Assembly: GCF_000143415.4 (NCBI RefSeq)
Contig: NW_003314279.1
Span: 1,478,457 to 1,542,456 of the forward strand
Source: Selaginella moellendorffii
Lineage: Eukaryota > Streptophyta > Lycopodiopsida > Selaginellales > Selaginellaceae
Reading direction: 5' to 3'
Length of the DNA: 64,000 nt
A model generated the notes under the pieces. It was not told where the DNA came from, ran no database searches, and saw only the letters and a list, made by a program, of their open reading frames with translations. Position numbers and translations under genes: made by a program. This document shows positions 53,264 to 64,000 of this stretch, piece after piece (positions within the stretch are counted from its first letter, which is position 1; each line of letters opens with the position of its first letter).

Positions 53264-54073
53264 GGAGGAGAAGAGCTCTCTCTTTCTTTTGGGGAAAGCT
53301 GAAAGGATCTCATAGAACTCTGTGTTTGTGGGCGGCGGCGCTCGGTGGAAAGCGCTTCGTGGTTGGCTGGTCTTTCAGTGTTCTCTTTCTCGTCGTTGCG
53401 CGAGCGTGAGCGCTGAGCTCCGAGTAATGAGACGAGGGAGTGAGTGAGTGAGTGCGCGCTGTACTTAGCTGTCACTGCTGCCAAAAGAAATCCCATCGCT
53501 CCCGTCTTCCTCTTCCTTCGTTCCTCACCTCATCTCGCTCGTCCGGAGAGTACTCTCTCGCCATTCGACTTGTTTGTGGTCTTGTGTTGTTTTGCTTCCC
53601 CATGTACATGTCTTGTTCCTGCTGCCTCTTCGCCTTTGGGTCTCGTAACATTCTTCTCAAAATCTAGCGCGCGAGATTGCGAGAGAGAGTTGGCTTCTGA
53701 GCACTCTCTGAAAAGCTCCTCTCTACTAGTTTAGCTATGGTCTAGGCTGCTCGAAATCTTTCCTCTAGTTTTCTTCGTGGTTTTTTCTTGGGTTTTAGGA
53801 AGAGATCCAAATCCAAATCCCAAGCTTGTCTCTTGTTTTCGTGTTGATCCAACATCAATGATGAGCACACCGGTACCAGTGCGTTGCTTCTCTCAAATGC
53901 GAGCACGCGAAGATCAGGGAGCCGTCTAGACAACAAAGAGCACCTGTAACAGCAGTGCTACTGGAAGATATGATCGGCGGCGGGCGATAGTTAATGGGCT
54001 CCGAGACCTCTCTTTCCTGGTGATCATCTAGGACTCTTCTCTCTTTTGGGCGAGAAAGAGAGAAAGAAGAGCG

Positions 54074-57000
54074 ATGAGGTCTTCTGCTAGTAACAGTAAT
54101 TGGCTCGGCTTCTCTCTCTCGCCACATCTCCCTTCTTTCGAGCAGCAGCAAGCTCCCTCGTCCATCGGCGACGCCAAGCTCGGCGGTGGCGGTGATCACC
54201 TCCAGGGCAGCAGCGCCGCCGCCGCGGACTACCAGCAGCAGCAGCAGCAGCAGCTGGGCAGCAGTGATCAGTCGCCTCATCACCACCACCATCACGAGCT
54301 CCAGATGCAGCAGCCGCAGCTCGCCACGGACGGCTCGCTTTGCATCATGGAAGCGTTCGAGCAGCGGAGATCCAGTAGCGATCAAGGTTTGTTTGTTTTT
54401 TCTTGGCTCACTCTTCGTCTTCCTCCTGGCAAAGCTTCTTCGCGGTCAAGCCTGGCATCTGCATTGCCACTGCCTCTCTTTTCTTTTCCTTTTTCCCTTC
54501 TTTGTTTGCGTCTGGCAGTAGAATTATTACAACTTATTGTTCTTCGTCCTCCTCGAGTTTCCATCCTCCATGGCTTCTCACCCGGTGTTCTTCGCAGATC
54601 AATGGCACAAATATGCAGGAATGAGCGCGAGCATGCATCCCCAAGTCTACGACTACTCGCGGCTGGGCTTGGAGCCAGCGCAAGCGCAGCAGCAGCAGCA
54701 CCACCAGCAACAGCAGCAAATCCACCACCACTACGAGAATCTCCTCCGCCCAAAGCCCGAGCACGAAGCTCCCAAGCTGGCGGACTTCCTGGGCGGTGGC
54801 TCGTCCCTGGGTGGCGGCGGCGGCCAGTACTCGAGCCGAGACTCCTCCAACACCAGCCCGGGAGTAGCGAATCTCTTCTACGGTGGTGGTGGCGGCGGAG
54901 GCGGCCACCAGCAGCAGCAGCACCACCACCAGATTGGCCACCACCATTCCGGAGCTCCCTTCTCAGCGACGCCGCGGCACCAACACGATCACGCCGCGGA
55001 GATCAATGTCAATCTCCCGTATTACAACCTCTACGGTGGTGGCCTCGCGGAGGCCACCGGCGAGGGGGGATTCGATCACCACTCGCACCAATCGCGGCAC
55101 AGCGAATTCGAGCAGCACAGCCAGCAGCAGGCGGACGACAATCTCTGCTCCACGATCTCGTCGCTTCATTCCCACTCTAGCCAGCTCGTCGCGGGGCAGG
55201 AGATGGATCACCACGGCCACGCGCAGCACCACCACAGCCACCAGGAGGCCAGCAGCAGCCTCTTCTCGGACTGCAGCCTGCAGCTCCCCCATAGCTCGAG
55301 CAACGCTAGCAATGGCGGGAATATGCTGGGGATATCCGCGCTCAAGACTTGGCTCCGCCAGCACCAGCAAGGATCCTCTCCTCCCGGCGGCGATCATCAG
55401 CTCGCAACCAAGGCCGCCATCGCCCCCGCCATCGCCGCCAATCCGGGCACCGCCAAGAGCACCGCCACCGGAGGCGCCACCGGAGAGTTTAGCGCGCTTG
55501 CGAATTTGCAGTCCTTGACGCTGTCCATGAGCCCCGGCTCGCAGTCCAGCACCGCCGCCGCCGCTCCATCGCAGATCGCGGCTGCCGATCATCACAGTCC
55601 TTGCAACGCTGCTGGAGCGAATCTCTGCTGCTCCACTACCTCCGCGCTCGTCACTAGTGCGGCCGCCGCCACTGCTGCCGCTGTCACTCCCAGCGATCCG
55701 GTTTCCAGCGACCAGCCGCCCAAGAAGAGGCCCAAGGCCGGTGGCAAGGAGCCGTCTCCCAGGAAATCCATCGACACCTTCGGACAGAGAACGTCAATCT
55801 ATCGAGGCGTTACAAGGTACGTGATCGACAACTTTTGATCGATATATAGAGGAACCATAGCTAGTCTAATCACGGGTTTGATGGAGCAGGCATCGCTGGA
55901 CTGGACGTTACGAGGCACATCTGTGGGACAATAGTTGTCGAAAGGAGGGCCAGACCAGGAAAGGGAGGCAAGGTATGTTCATTGTTGATCATTCGATACA
56001 AAGTTCCGCGAGCTGACCGCTCTCTCTTTTGCTTTTTTGCTTTTCCGTATTCGTGGTGGTGGACGCAACTTCGTTGGATCGATCAATGCGCAGTTTACCT
56101 GGGTGAGTGTCACTCTTTGTTGTTCGTGCTTGAAGTTTTTTTTCGTTCCTCATTTAATGTTTCTTGCCGGGAATGAATGCGCAGGGGGTTATGACAAAGA
56201 AGAGAAAGCAGCGCGAGCGTATGATCTGGCGGCGCTCAAGTATTGGGGACCTACGACCACCATCAACTTTCCTGTAAGATTCCTTCCTCTTGTATTATTC
56301 ATGAACTCACAAGACCGTGTGTAAACTACGTTTTGGTTGGCATCAGCTAAGTGACTATGAAAAGGAGCTGGAGGAGATGAAACACATGACACGGCAGGAG
56401 TTTGTGGCTTCCCTTAGAAGGTATTTCAGTCGTTCCCCAGCTTGCCTCCAAGATTTCTTCGCTGAAAAATGTGTGCTCGCAGGAAAAGTAGTGGGTTTTC
56501 TAGAGGAGCATCGATTTACAGGGGAGTGACGAGGTAAGCGTGCCGTAAATCCTTCTCCTTTGCGATTCCTAACAAGCTTTAAATCATGCAGACACCATCA
56601 ACAAGGACGCTGGCAAGCCCGGATTGGAAGAGTAGCCGGCAACAAAGATCTTTACCTCGGAACTTTCAGTAAGTTCTCAGTTGTTTAGAGCAATGCAATG
56701 CCTCGCTCGGTCTGATCTTGTTTAAACCAACCAGGCACGCAAGAGGAAGCCGCGGAAGCATACGACATCGCCGCGATCAAGTTCCGGGGCATCAACGCGG
56801 TCACCAACTTCGACATCAGCCGCTACGACCTTAAGAAGATCTGCTCGAGCCCGAGCTTGCTCCTGGGCGAGACCGCCAAGAGGTACAAGGACAGCGACTC
56901 CGGAGTGGATCAGAGCCAGCAGCAGCAGATCATACGAACCTCGGACGAGGACGTGGTACTTGTGCGCGGCAGCAGCGCCAGTGCTAGCCAGCTCCGATCG

Positions 57001-57570
57001 AGCAGCAGCCACGGCGGCCAGCAGCTCATCCCCAAGCCGGAGCAGGACTGGCAGCTCCTCTACAATCCATCGGGAGCGCAGGAGGTGGTCCATCCCCTCA
57101 GCGGCAGCTACCACCACCACCAGCCAATCATCCAGCAGTCGCCAAGCATGCAGCATGCGGTGCTGAGGAATCTCATCGGCCTGGACGCGCTCCCCAGCGG
57201 CGACCAGGGCGGCAGCCACATCTTCTCGGGCGGCGCCGCGCTGGGCGGGCAATCCACCTCCACGAGCACGCTCATGAGCAACTCGGTCTACTCGAGCGAC
57301 AGCCCAAAGCCGTCGGTGGGCGAGAACGAGGAGCCCAATCCCGGCAAGAACCACTCGTCCAGCTCCTACGATCAGGGAGGCGCGATTGTTGGCGGTGGCG
57401 GTGGCGGGGATCTCAGCAGCCGCGGTGGCGGCTACTGGATGAGCAGCAAGCCAAGCAGCTACGACATGGGATCGATCGTGACGCCCGTGCAGCAGGCCTT
57501 GAATGGGAGGGCGCTGGCGGCGGCCGGGCATCACCACATGCCTATTTTTTCAGTCTGGACCGAGAACTAG
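54074..57570 (+). CDS. AP2 transcription factor, AINTEGUMENTA/PLETHORA/BABY BOOM (euANT) type
   Basis: Nine exons (54074-54386, 54598-55816, 55890-55972, 56094-56102, 56185-56273, 56347-56420, 56483-56533, 56592-56668, 56735-57570) give 916 residues. The N-terminus has the euANT motif [11 protein letters not shown] long region rich in Gln, His, Gly and Ala follows. AP2 repeat 1 is at about 503-572 ([40 protein letters not shown]), with the extra residues typical of the ANT lineage. The linker is [22 protein letters not shown]2 repeat 2 is at about 605-670 ([40 protein letters not shown]). The C-terminus ends [10 protein letters not shown]. Exon 4 is a 9-bp micro-exon coding VYLG, a conserved feature of this gene lineage. 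In seed plants and mosses these factors sustain meristems and stem cells. Confidence 0.96.
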
Positions 57571-57971
57571 CAGAGGTCTCGCGCTCCAAGCCCTAAACTT
57601 TGAATTCAAAATTTCAAATTTAAACTTTTCGCGCGAAATGGGTGTGTTATGTTAGTAAAGTTTTAGGGCTTGCTCCAGCGACACGTGCCTCGAACGTGTC
57701 ACCACCGCGATACTCCACCGCCGCGATGCTCCACCTCTCTCGACGCATCCTATGCTGCTAGGGTTCTCTTTCATCGCGACAAGAGCTCCAATCTCTCCAG
57801 CGATCGATTTTTCTCCGCGAGATTAGCGCTAGCGTTTGCGAATCATCACTCCTCTGTTTTTTCCTCTCCTTGTTCTAGCTCCCGGGAGAGAATTTTGCGG
57901 CTTCTGGGATCCACAATCCCCTCCATCCCTCCCTCCCTCCATCGGAGCAAGCGGTCAAGCGCGCGAGGATC
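57571..57971. promoter_or_regulatory. Intergenic region before the membrane protein gene
   Basis: About 400 bp in tandem spacing; GC-rich with CCTCCATCC repeats near 57910-57945, probably the 5' leader. No gene recognised. Confidence 0.4.
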
Positions 57972-58875
57972 ATGTCGGGCTCCACGCTAGCGGCGGGGTC
58001 GAGAATGGCCACCGAGGGCAGAGCTCACGGCGATATGAAGGAGCGCGTCCAGGAATCGGGCACGCTGGGCGGGGTCATGGGATCGCTCCGCGTCATCGAG
58101 CTCCAGCTCGTGGCCTTCATCATCGTCTTCTCGGCCAGCGGGTTAGTCCCTCTCTTGGATCTTGCATTCCCGGTTTTTGCATCCTTGTACGCGTTCTTCC
58201 TGGGATCGGTGGTGTTCCCAAACTACCACAAGCACAGGAGCGCCGCGCCCGAGGTGTTCAAGGGGAACCGCCTCTTCCAGCTCTACGTGATCTTGGGGAC
58301 GCTGATGGGCTTGTTCTTGCCGCTGGCCTATGTTCTAGGGGGATTTGCAAGGGGTGACCAGGCGTCCGTGCGAGCCGCCACCCCACACCTCTTTTTGCTC
58401 TCGGTCCAGATCCTCAGCGAGAACTTGATCAGTGGGCTTGCGCTCTTCAGCCTCCCGGTGCGAGCTCTCCTGCCGATCATCTACACTGCTCGCCGGCTCA
58501 TTGCCTTGTCTTCGTGGATTCACATCACCTTGACGATGACTATACCACCTCAACATGATTTCCGGGTATGGGAGTTCTCTATCGTTTTTTCCTTTTTTTT
58601 TTTTTTTTGCTGTTCTTGCTGTAAGAGATGGCATGACACTCTTTGCTCTTTTGCATGGAATGAATCCCCAGAAAGCTGCGTGGGTGTGGTTTGGACGGAG
58701 TTTAGCCATCGGCAACTTAATGTACTACTCCATCAATCTGCTGGGATTTTTGATCCCCCTGTTTTTGCCTAGAGCTTTCGAGCGCTACTTTCAGGACAGG
58801 GACGAGTACTACAAAGAGAAGGAGCAATCGTCCGCCACTGCTGCTACTAAGGGGCCCGAGAAGAAGGCGCAGTAG
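57972..58875 (+). CDS. Multi-pass membrane protein, DUF7733-like
   Basis: Two exons (57972-58565, 58672-58875) give 265 residues. A hydrophilic N-terminus of about 35 residues is followed by several hydrophobic segments: VIELQLVAFIIVFSASGLVP, DLAFPVFASLYAFFLGSVVF, LYVILGTLMGLFLPLAYVLG, HLFLLSVQILSENLISGLAL and, in exon 2, LAIGNLMYYSINLLGFLIPL. The C-terminus is charged (RYFQDRDEYYKEKEQ). The pattern, with FPNYHKH after the second segment and FLPRAFERYF after the last, recalls plant membrane proteins grouped as DUF7733. I cannot assign a biochemical function. The intron has a long T tract before its AG. Confidence 0.8.
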
Positions 58876-60149
58876 AGAGCAGAAATGGAAATAACCTTGG
58901 TCAGTGGTGCTTCTCTCCTTCGTTTTCTTTTTCCCCTCCCTCTCCCTCTCTCCCTCTCGCTCTTGTCCTCGCACATTTGTGTAAAATGTTTGATTCTGAA
59001 TAGAACACGTAGCCGCGTGTCCATGTCCCCAATTGTATGGCGTTTGGGCAACACTTGGTTGGCAACATATGTTTGCCAGTCATATTTTTTGCACAGGCAA
59101 CAGAAGACACCTTGTATTGTCTGTCTTCTTTCAGTAAACTTCTTCCTGAATTACCGAATTACCCTTGCTGAGGATCACTGTTGACCATGATATTTGATGA
59201 TATTTGACATGGGTGTGTCCAATGCTTCTAACACACAACAAAGCCAAGTTGACACACTGCTTGTTTGGATCCAAGTCAGTCGCAAAAAGGACACAAGAAA
59301 CCGACTTCACCGTTTGGAACAGCACCATTGTTTCACCAACAGCTGCTAGCCAAAGCCGAGCTACCTGCTTTCCGAGTATCAGTGTGTTGGGATGTAGACG
59401 ATAAACCGCAGGTGATTACCAACATAAAGGCTGCAGAAAGTCCAGATCCCAATCAACGAATTCCCTCCAGAAGAAAAGGCATCACGACGGTGTGCATCTG
59501 CAAAACCAGTGCGTCATTTCGTAAAGGATTTGCTTTCCTCTCTTATGATTCCACGAACTTTTGTAAAGGATCGACTGTGACTGCTTACAGGGGGCACAAA
59601 GCAATCCAGGCATGAAAGACCATGTCCAGAACATAATGTGCCAGTCATCTAATCCAGTACGAGAGCAGTCGAGAGTGACTGCCCAGAATAGTCGGTTAGA
59701 AAACCACTTGTTTAATTGCTTCTCTCATTACCTTGCATAATTGTGATCCTTTGGCAGTCTAGCTCTACTGACCCTTGTCTTTCCTATAAAAGCACAAACT
59801 TCTTGCTGATTACGTGTATAAAGTTATTATTCCTTTCTGAATTTTAAGAAATTCTTACAATACTTAGCTATACAATCTCACTTGTCATGTTGATTGTAAA
59901 TAATTATAATTATTCTTTTGAAACATGTTCAATTTTTATTTTTACTTAACAATGGAGGCCATATTTTGGGTATTTATAAACTCACATATAATATTTTATT
60001 TTAGTATTTCAAATGAAGTTATATATCCTTTTCAATGATATTTGGTATATCTATATAAGTTTTTACAATTAAATAATTTTTAAATTTACAATTATAAAGT
60101 CCAAGTGTATGGCTATGATGCTGTATACTAATATTAGCATAGTGGGATT
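58876..60149. other. Intergenic; transition from genic to AT-rich DNA
   Basis: Holds the 3' UTR of the membrane protein gene, a possible NYN-like fragment (listed separately), and from about 59.7 kb AT-rich sequence without frames. Confidence 0.4.
59340..59500 (+). pseudogene. Possible NYN-domain first-strand fragment
   Basis: A plus-strand frame contains AELPAFRVSVCWDVDDKPQV. The core V-x-V-x-WD-x-D-x-KP resembles the first strand and catalytic acidic residues of plant NYN (limkain-b1-type) nuclease domains, usually VAVWWDLDNKPP. Nothing upstream or downstream continues the domain convincingly, although a GT follows the motif and could be a donor. It could be an isolated exon of a decayed gene or a chance match. 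Confidence 0.25.
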
Positions 60150-60470
60150 TTGGTAGCCGTCAGATTAGTTTCAATCTAGACCACTCACTCTTATGAGTTT
60201 CTAGGCTAATTGATATGTTGTATATATTCCATGCACTCACATTGGTGGAGGTGAGAGGCACCTTTAATTGTTCATGAGGAATGTTTAGATTTAGGATTTT
60301 GGTTTAAATCTAACTTTTGCATTGTTTAGATTTCCTTTTCCTTCTAACTTTTTTCATTTCTTTTCTTTTACTATTTCTTTTTCATTCCTTTTTATGGCAA
60401 AGCAATAATCTCCTCCTCTTTTGACTCTAGAGTAACAGTTGGTGCAATTGCTTGATGCTATACAATTGAA
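60150..60470 (+). repeat. LTR-like sequence, plus-oriented copy
   Basis: This stretch, from about ATTCCATGCACTCACATT to TTTGACTCTA, matches in reverse complement the segment 63340-63640, with shared blocks such as TTTTGCATTGTTTAGAT and AACTTTTTTCATTTCTTTTC. Directly inside it, both copies have GTGCAATTGCTTGATGCTAT-like sequence leading into gag remnants. It is therefore probably the 5' LTR of a Ty3/gypsy element. Confidence 0.6.
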
Positions 60471-61095
60471 ATTGCACAACTAAACTCAGTTAATGGTGGT
60501 ATTTATAACAAGTGGTACAGCTCCTCCTCCTCTTGGTGTCGATCCTTGCATTCAGCTGGAGTTCTTTTGTGGGAAGAACACATATCATTCTTGGGATGAT
60601 GTTTGATGTTTACATGAGTTTCCCACGTGTTTTCAAGAGATGGCACTATAGTAGTACAATGGTTTAAGTGCAGCCACTTATAAGGATTAAAATATTCTCC
60701 CAAATGTCTTCAAACGCATATTCGGACATGTTGACGATTGTGATGATGACTTCTAACAATTGCATCATCTTTGTCAAAGGCCATCTAAGTTAGTGATTTG
60801 GTGTTTATTTCTGAAGTCTCTTATTTTGTGCAGTGCCAAATATATAAAAATGAATCAAACCGGGAATGTTGTAGCTAGCACTTTGTCAAGATATTGTAAA
60901 ATTTGTGTATGCATGTGCTCCAGCCACCCTTGACAATGCCCTTCGCTTGGCACAACATTATGAGACGTCACTTCTTCCACTTCTCATTACACATTCTTCA
61001 GCTCCACTTCCTGTAGGAGATGGTCATATTTCAATGGAGGTTGATGCAACCCACGACCTGCATCTGTAGCTCATAGCAATCCCAAAGGTAAACCC
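60471..61095 (+). mobile_element. Ty3/gypsy gag remnant (plus strand)
   Basis: The plus strand reads ATLDNALRLAQHYET at about 60920-60965, then SSAPLPVGDGHISMEVDA at about 61000-61050, and stops. The first string resembles the conserved helix of chromovirus-like Gag proteins; the second recurs on the opposite strand near 62700 as SAPLPMGD. Multiple stops and frame shifts show it is dead. Confidence 0.5.
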
Positions 61096-61149
61096 AACTT
61101 CATTGGTAATATTGGATTATGACTATATAAAAGTTTATATGGTAAAACA

Positions 61150-61345
61150 CCAATAATTACGTCTTAGTTAGGGATACGCCACACTTTCACGAGTGCTTAT
61201 CATTCACAATTAGACAGTTTGGTGAAACAACTTGTTTGGACATTCATAAGGATGATCATGAAGTACGTGAACTTTTAGCATTTGGATTGGGATAGTTATT
61301 TTATATCTCTTTGATATGCATATGTCACAAAAGTGTAGAATTAAA
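61150..61345 (+). mobile_element. Ty3/gypsy integrase C-terminal remnant (plus strand)
   Basis: One frame reads DSLVKQLVWTFIR, then HLDWDSYFISLICI, resembling the NGLVERLIQTLK and DWDxxLPLIxxAY parts of gypsy integrases. A diverged second copy in the same orientation is at 63800-64000. Stops interrupt it. Confidence 0.5.
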
Positions 61346-61560
61346 ATGAAATGCTTTAGCCATAAATGTAAGATCATTATCTAAAAGAATCTGCTCTAGA
61401 CAAGAATGCTAGAATACCACTCGATTGAGGAGGAAGTATCCAACAACAGTTGCAGAGGCACTAGCAAGAGTATCAACTTCCACCTAATGAGTCAAGTAGT
61501 TAGAAGTAATAATAACATACTCATTGCCAGCAGTCAATCATGGAAAAGTTTCCATAAGAT
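61320..61560 (-). mobile_element. Ty3/gypsy integrase core remnant (minus strand)
   Basis: The minus strand reads EYVIIITSNYLTH, stop, VEVDTLASASATVVGYFLLN, then LLDNDLTFMAKAFHFN. This corresponds to the catalytic core xYIIVxTDYLTKWVE...ATAExVAxFLxxxI...ILSDNGxxFxSKxF. The first catalytic Asp is replaced by Asn in the S-N-Y position and the Trp codon is a stop. It abuts the plus-strand integrase piece. Confidence 0.6.
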
Positions 61561-61664
61561 TAAACCCCACCAACTCAAACAAACGAGAAATTACAATTGA
61601 CTCCAACTATCCTTCCATAGCATGATGGGGAGTATTATGAGCTTGGCTTACAAAATGAGGTTCA

Positions 61665-61890
61665 CATACCTAAGGACTCCACAACATTCGAATAACACCC
61701 TTTTTCAACATCTCTTTAACATTTGCATATAAAATCTTAATCTCTTTGAGTGACCGACAACGAATAGAAACCTTGATTGGATGAGCATCCTTGGTTGAAA
61801 TTGGATAATATGTGGCAATCTTAACTCTAAACGATAGGTCAAATTCAAAGAGATCGGCATACTTCTTCATGAGCCGATCAACCACTACAT
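61665..61890 (-). mobile_element. Ty3/gypsy reverse transcriptase N-terminal remnant (minus strand)
   Basis: The minus strand reads LMKKYADLFEFDLSF, then DAHPIKVSIRCRSLKEI and KEMLKKGVIRMLWSP. This is the well-conserved start of the gypsy reverse transcriptase (xDVFxxDP, ax-PIxxxpYRmsp-E, ExxxLLxxGxIRPSxSP). The YVDD active-site region does not follow; integrase sequence comes next, so the middle of pol is deleted. Confidence 0.7.
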
Positions 61891-62479
61891 CATAAAGACC
61901 ATTGGAGGGATCATAAAAGGAAAGAGTGGAACAAAATGGAAATATACGAGGAAGTAATGGGGAGATAAAAGTAATGGAAGCAAAAGTACAAACAAAGCAA
62001 TGAAAAGGTATGAAAGTAAGAGGAATAAATGAAATATAAAGAAGTATGACACAAGGGGGAGAAGCCTCAAAGTCACACTTGGCATAATTGCACTACAACT
62101 AATCCATATTAAGCATGAGGTCAAAAGCTTAAGTCGGCACCACTTATAATAACTACAACCCAAGATTAAGATTGCCCACATGCATAACTATATTTGCCTC
62201 ATCCTATGCACATGTATGTGTATGGCTATTGCCATAAAGAATGAAAACTAGCTCCACCGCACAACACAAATGTAAACGGTAACGTGTGGCAATAGGTCGA
62301 GCAATAGAAGATAAACTCAAACTTGTATCAACCAACACAGAGAAAATAATAAAAGACCTCTTGTTTAAACATTGGATAAACTAGTGTCAAGTGAACCCCT
62401 TGATTATACTCCCGAAAGGTCACTGATTTATTCGCATAAGGTCCTTCTATTACTTGTGCAACTCCTCATTTTCCATATG

Positions 62480-63330
62480 CATCTTGGTGTCCAGACCTTT
62501 CACTGGAGCACCACCAAAAGGACATTGTTGATGCCAAAGTCTCCACCCAAGAAATGGACGTTGCTAATCCGGAAAACATTGACAATGCCGATAAATGTGA
62601 CCAACTTCATCACACATCCAGGAGCGAACATTATAGCCACGACCATGTCCTCACTCTTATTCTTGAACTCGAGCAGCAACAGCGTCAACCTCCATTAGAA
62701 TAGGACTATCTCCCATAGGAAGTGGAGCTGAAAGACGTGCAACGAGAAGTGGAAAAAGCAACATCTCATAACATTGTGCCTAGTGAAGAGCATCATCAAG
62801 GGTGGTTGGAGCAAGTGCATGCACAAGTCTTACAAGATCTTAACGAAGTGCTATTTATAACATTCCCAGCTTGATCCATTTTGATATATTTAGCACCGCA
62901 CAAAGCAAGAGGCTTCAGAAACAAATACCAAATTGTATCACCAACTTAAATGGCCTTTTATGAAAATGATGCAATTGTTGGAAGGCATCATCATAATCAT
63001 CTGTATGTCCGAATATGCATTTAAAGATGTTCGGGAGAACATTCCAATCCTAACAAGTGGCTGCACTCAACCATTGTACCACTTCAGTGTCGTCCTTTGG
63101 AGATATGTGAGAAACTCACGTAAACTTCGAGCATCATCCCAAGAATGATATGTGGTAATCATTATGAAGTGATCGAACTAATAGTACACATCATCTCTAA
63201 GATTCCCATAAAATAACTCTAATCAAATACGGGGATTGGCACCAAGAGCAGGAGAAGCTATACCACATGCCAGCAGTTGATGCAATTGCTCGATGCTATG
63301 CAATTGCAATTGCAATTGCACAACCAAACT
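62480..63330 (-). mobile_element. Ty3/gypsy gag and zinc-knuckle remnant (minus strand)
   Basis: Around 62630-62580 the minus strand reads MCDEVGHIYRHC, matching the second half of a CCHC zinc knuckle (Cx4Hx4C spacing kept; the first Cys is lost). Upstream on the same strand is SAPLPMGD and EVDAVAARV, shared with the plus-strand gag copy. Stops are frequent. The order LTR-gag-knuckle-RT-IN on the minus strand is right for Ty3/gypsy. Confidence 0.55.
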
Positions 63331-63339
63331 CAATTAATG

Positions 63340-63640
63340 GCAGTATTTATAGAGTCAAAGAAGGAGGAGACTATTGCTTTGCCATGAAGAGGAATGAAAA
63401 GGAAAGAGCAAAAGAAAAGAAATGAAAAAAGTTAAAAGGAAAGGAGATCTAAACAATGCAAAAACTAAATTTATACCAAAATCCCAAATCCAAACCCTCA
63501 ATGACAATCAAGGGTGCCCCTCACTTCCATTAATATGAGTGCATGGAATAGAAAGGGTATACAAAAAATGCATATCAATTAGCCTAAAGAGCTTAGTTTA
63601 TATATAAAAGCGAGTGGTCATACCCACTATATTTCTCATG
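63340..63640 (-). repeat. LTR-like sequence, minus-oriented copy
   Basis: Reverse-complement match to 60150-60470. The inner end is followed, reading on the minus strand, by an AATTGCAATTGCAATTGC run and the gag remnant. It is the presumed 5' LTR of the minus-strand element. Confidence 0.6.
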
Positions 63641-63799
63641 AAGGTTTGTAAGTTGATTTTGGTAAACTTGTGACTATTCTCAAGTTCCCTACTCCAAAGT
63701 ATATAAATGGTATGCAACACTTTTTAGGCAAGGTGTAATATTTTGGCTGTTTCATTGATCATCTTTTTGATTATACTATATCACTATGAGTATCATTGA

Positions 63800-64000
63800 A
63801 GTTGTCAATGTCATCTTTTATTTGATTTATGGTATGAGTGGGCATTTATAAGAAACCACAAACAAATGGTTTGGTAGAATGGCTCATTCAAACCTTCAAA
63901 AAGGATGATCACGAAATGAACTTTTAGAATTCAAATTGAGAGAGTTATTTGCCATCTCTTTAGTATGCATATGTCATAAAGGTATAGAGTTATGTTGGTG
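63800..64000 (+). mobile_element. Ty3/gypsy integrase remnant running off the window (plus strand)
   Basis: Reads YKKPQTNGLVEWLIQTFKK at about 63850-63905, the typical YHPQTNGLVERLIQTLK of gypsy integrases, then broken sequence similar to 61246-61342. It continues beyond the window end. Confidence 0.6.

Larger units (their letters stand above)
46794..54073. promoter_or_regulatory. Long region without recognisable genes upstream of the AP2 gene
   Basis: More than 7 kb without a supportable gene, exceptional in this compact window. Several frames of 100-220 codons occur (for example minus strand 47474-48127), but they lack splice partners, known motifs and plausible composition. Features seen are CT/GA microsatellites at 49977-49997, 50325-50356 and 53228-53260, and a GC-rich stretch with short pyrimidine runs from 53.2 to 54.0 kb that is probably the 5' leader of the AP2 transcript. 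No miRNA hairpin, tRNA or transposon domain was recognised. Confidence 0.45.

Noticed and set aside
54074-55180. A 368-codon frame reading through the first AP2 intron
   Set aside because: Only its first 104 codons belong to the AP2 gene; beyond 54386 the splice to 54598 gives the conserved protein instead.
1-64000. Operon, CRISPR, phage or prokaryotic defence system
   Set aside because: All supportable genes are intron-containing or plant-family genes with independent orientation; nothing prokaryotic beyond the Rieske enzyme's likely ancestry.

Overview
The window looks like nuclear DNA of a lycophyte, most probably a Selaginella species. The gene content is that of a land plant: an AINTEGUMENTA/PLETHORA-type AP2 factor, a PTF2-like TFIIB relative, chloroplast-targeted proteins and three E-type PPR genes. 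Nearly all introns are only about 50-70 bp, genes are packed a few hundred bases apart, and the long PPR, F-box, CML and PTF2-like genes have no introns. An FAD/Rieske oxidoreductase of bacterial type is also present. The species name is an inference from these traits; I made no database comparison.

Layout. From 0.5 to 6.5 kb there are four spliced genes in alternating orientation: a DUF707 membrane protein (-), a thioredoxin-fold protein (+), an organelle-targeted HTH_40-like protein (-) and an LRR-like protein (+). From 6.5 to 12.9 kb the DNA is AT-rich and gene-poor, with an isolated HSP20-like fragment and decayed sequence. From 13 to 32 kb is a dense gene block: dual-specificity phosphatase and ribosomal protein uL22/L17 (divergent), two divergent PPR genes, bHLH factor, LIN37-like MuvB subunit, PTF2-like factor, F-box protein, a third PPR gene, calmodulin-like protein, UBE2W-type E2, a small unknown protein and glutamine synthetase. 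From 32 to 35 kb is AT-rich with a copia-like RNase H trace. From 35 to 46.8 kb come a plastid J-protein, a PTPMT1-like phosphatase, an SSX2IP/Msd1-type coiled-coil protein, a cysteine-rich zinc-type protein, the FAD/Rieske oxidoreductase, an At5g03900-like plastid protein and a short-chain dehydrogenase. A region of about 7 kb without recognisable genes (46.8-54 kb) precedes the AP2 gene at 54-57.6 kb, followed by a multi-pass membrane protein. From 59.7 kb to the end the DNA is AT-rich and made of broken Ty3/gypsy retrotransposon pieces in both orientations.

The genes are ordinary single eukaryotic transcription units; no operon-like pathway, CRISPR array, phage or defence island is present. 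The main architectural theme is repeated head-to-head pairing with short shared promoters (70 to about 290 bp). I found no convincing undescribed system. The most interesting items are the FAD/Rieske enzyme of likely bacterial ancestry, the back-to-back PPR pair whose minus-strand member is built of about 13 near-identical-length S-type repeats, the small HTH_40-like organelle protein, and the unusual C-terminal tail predicted for glutamine synthetase.
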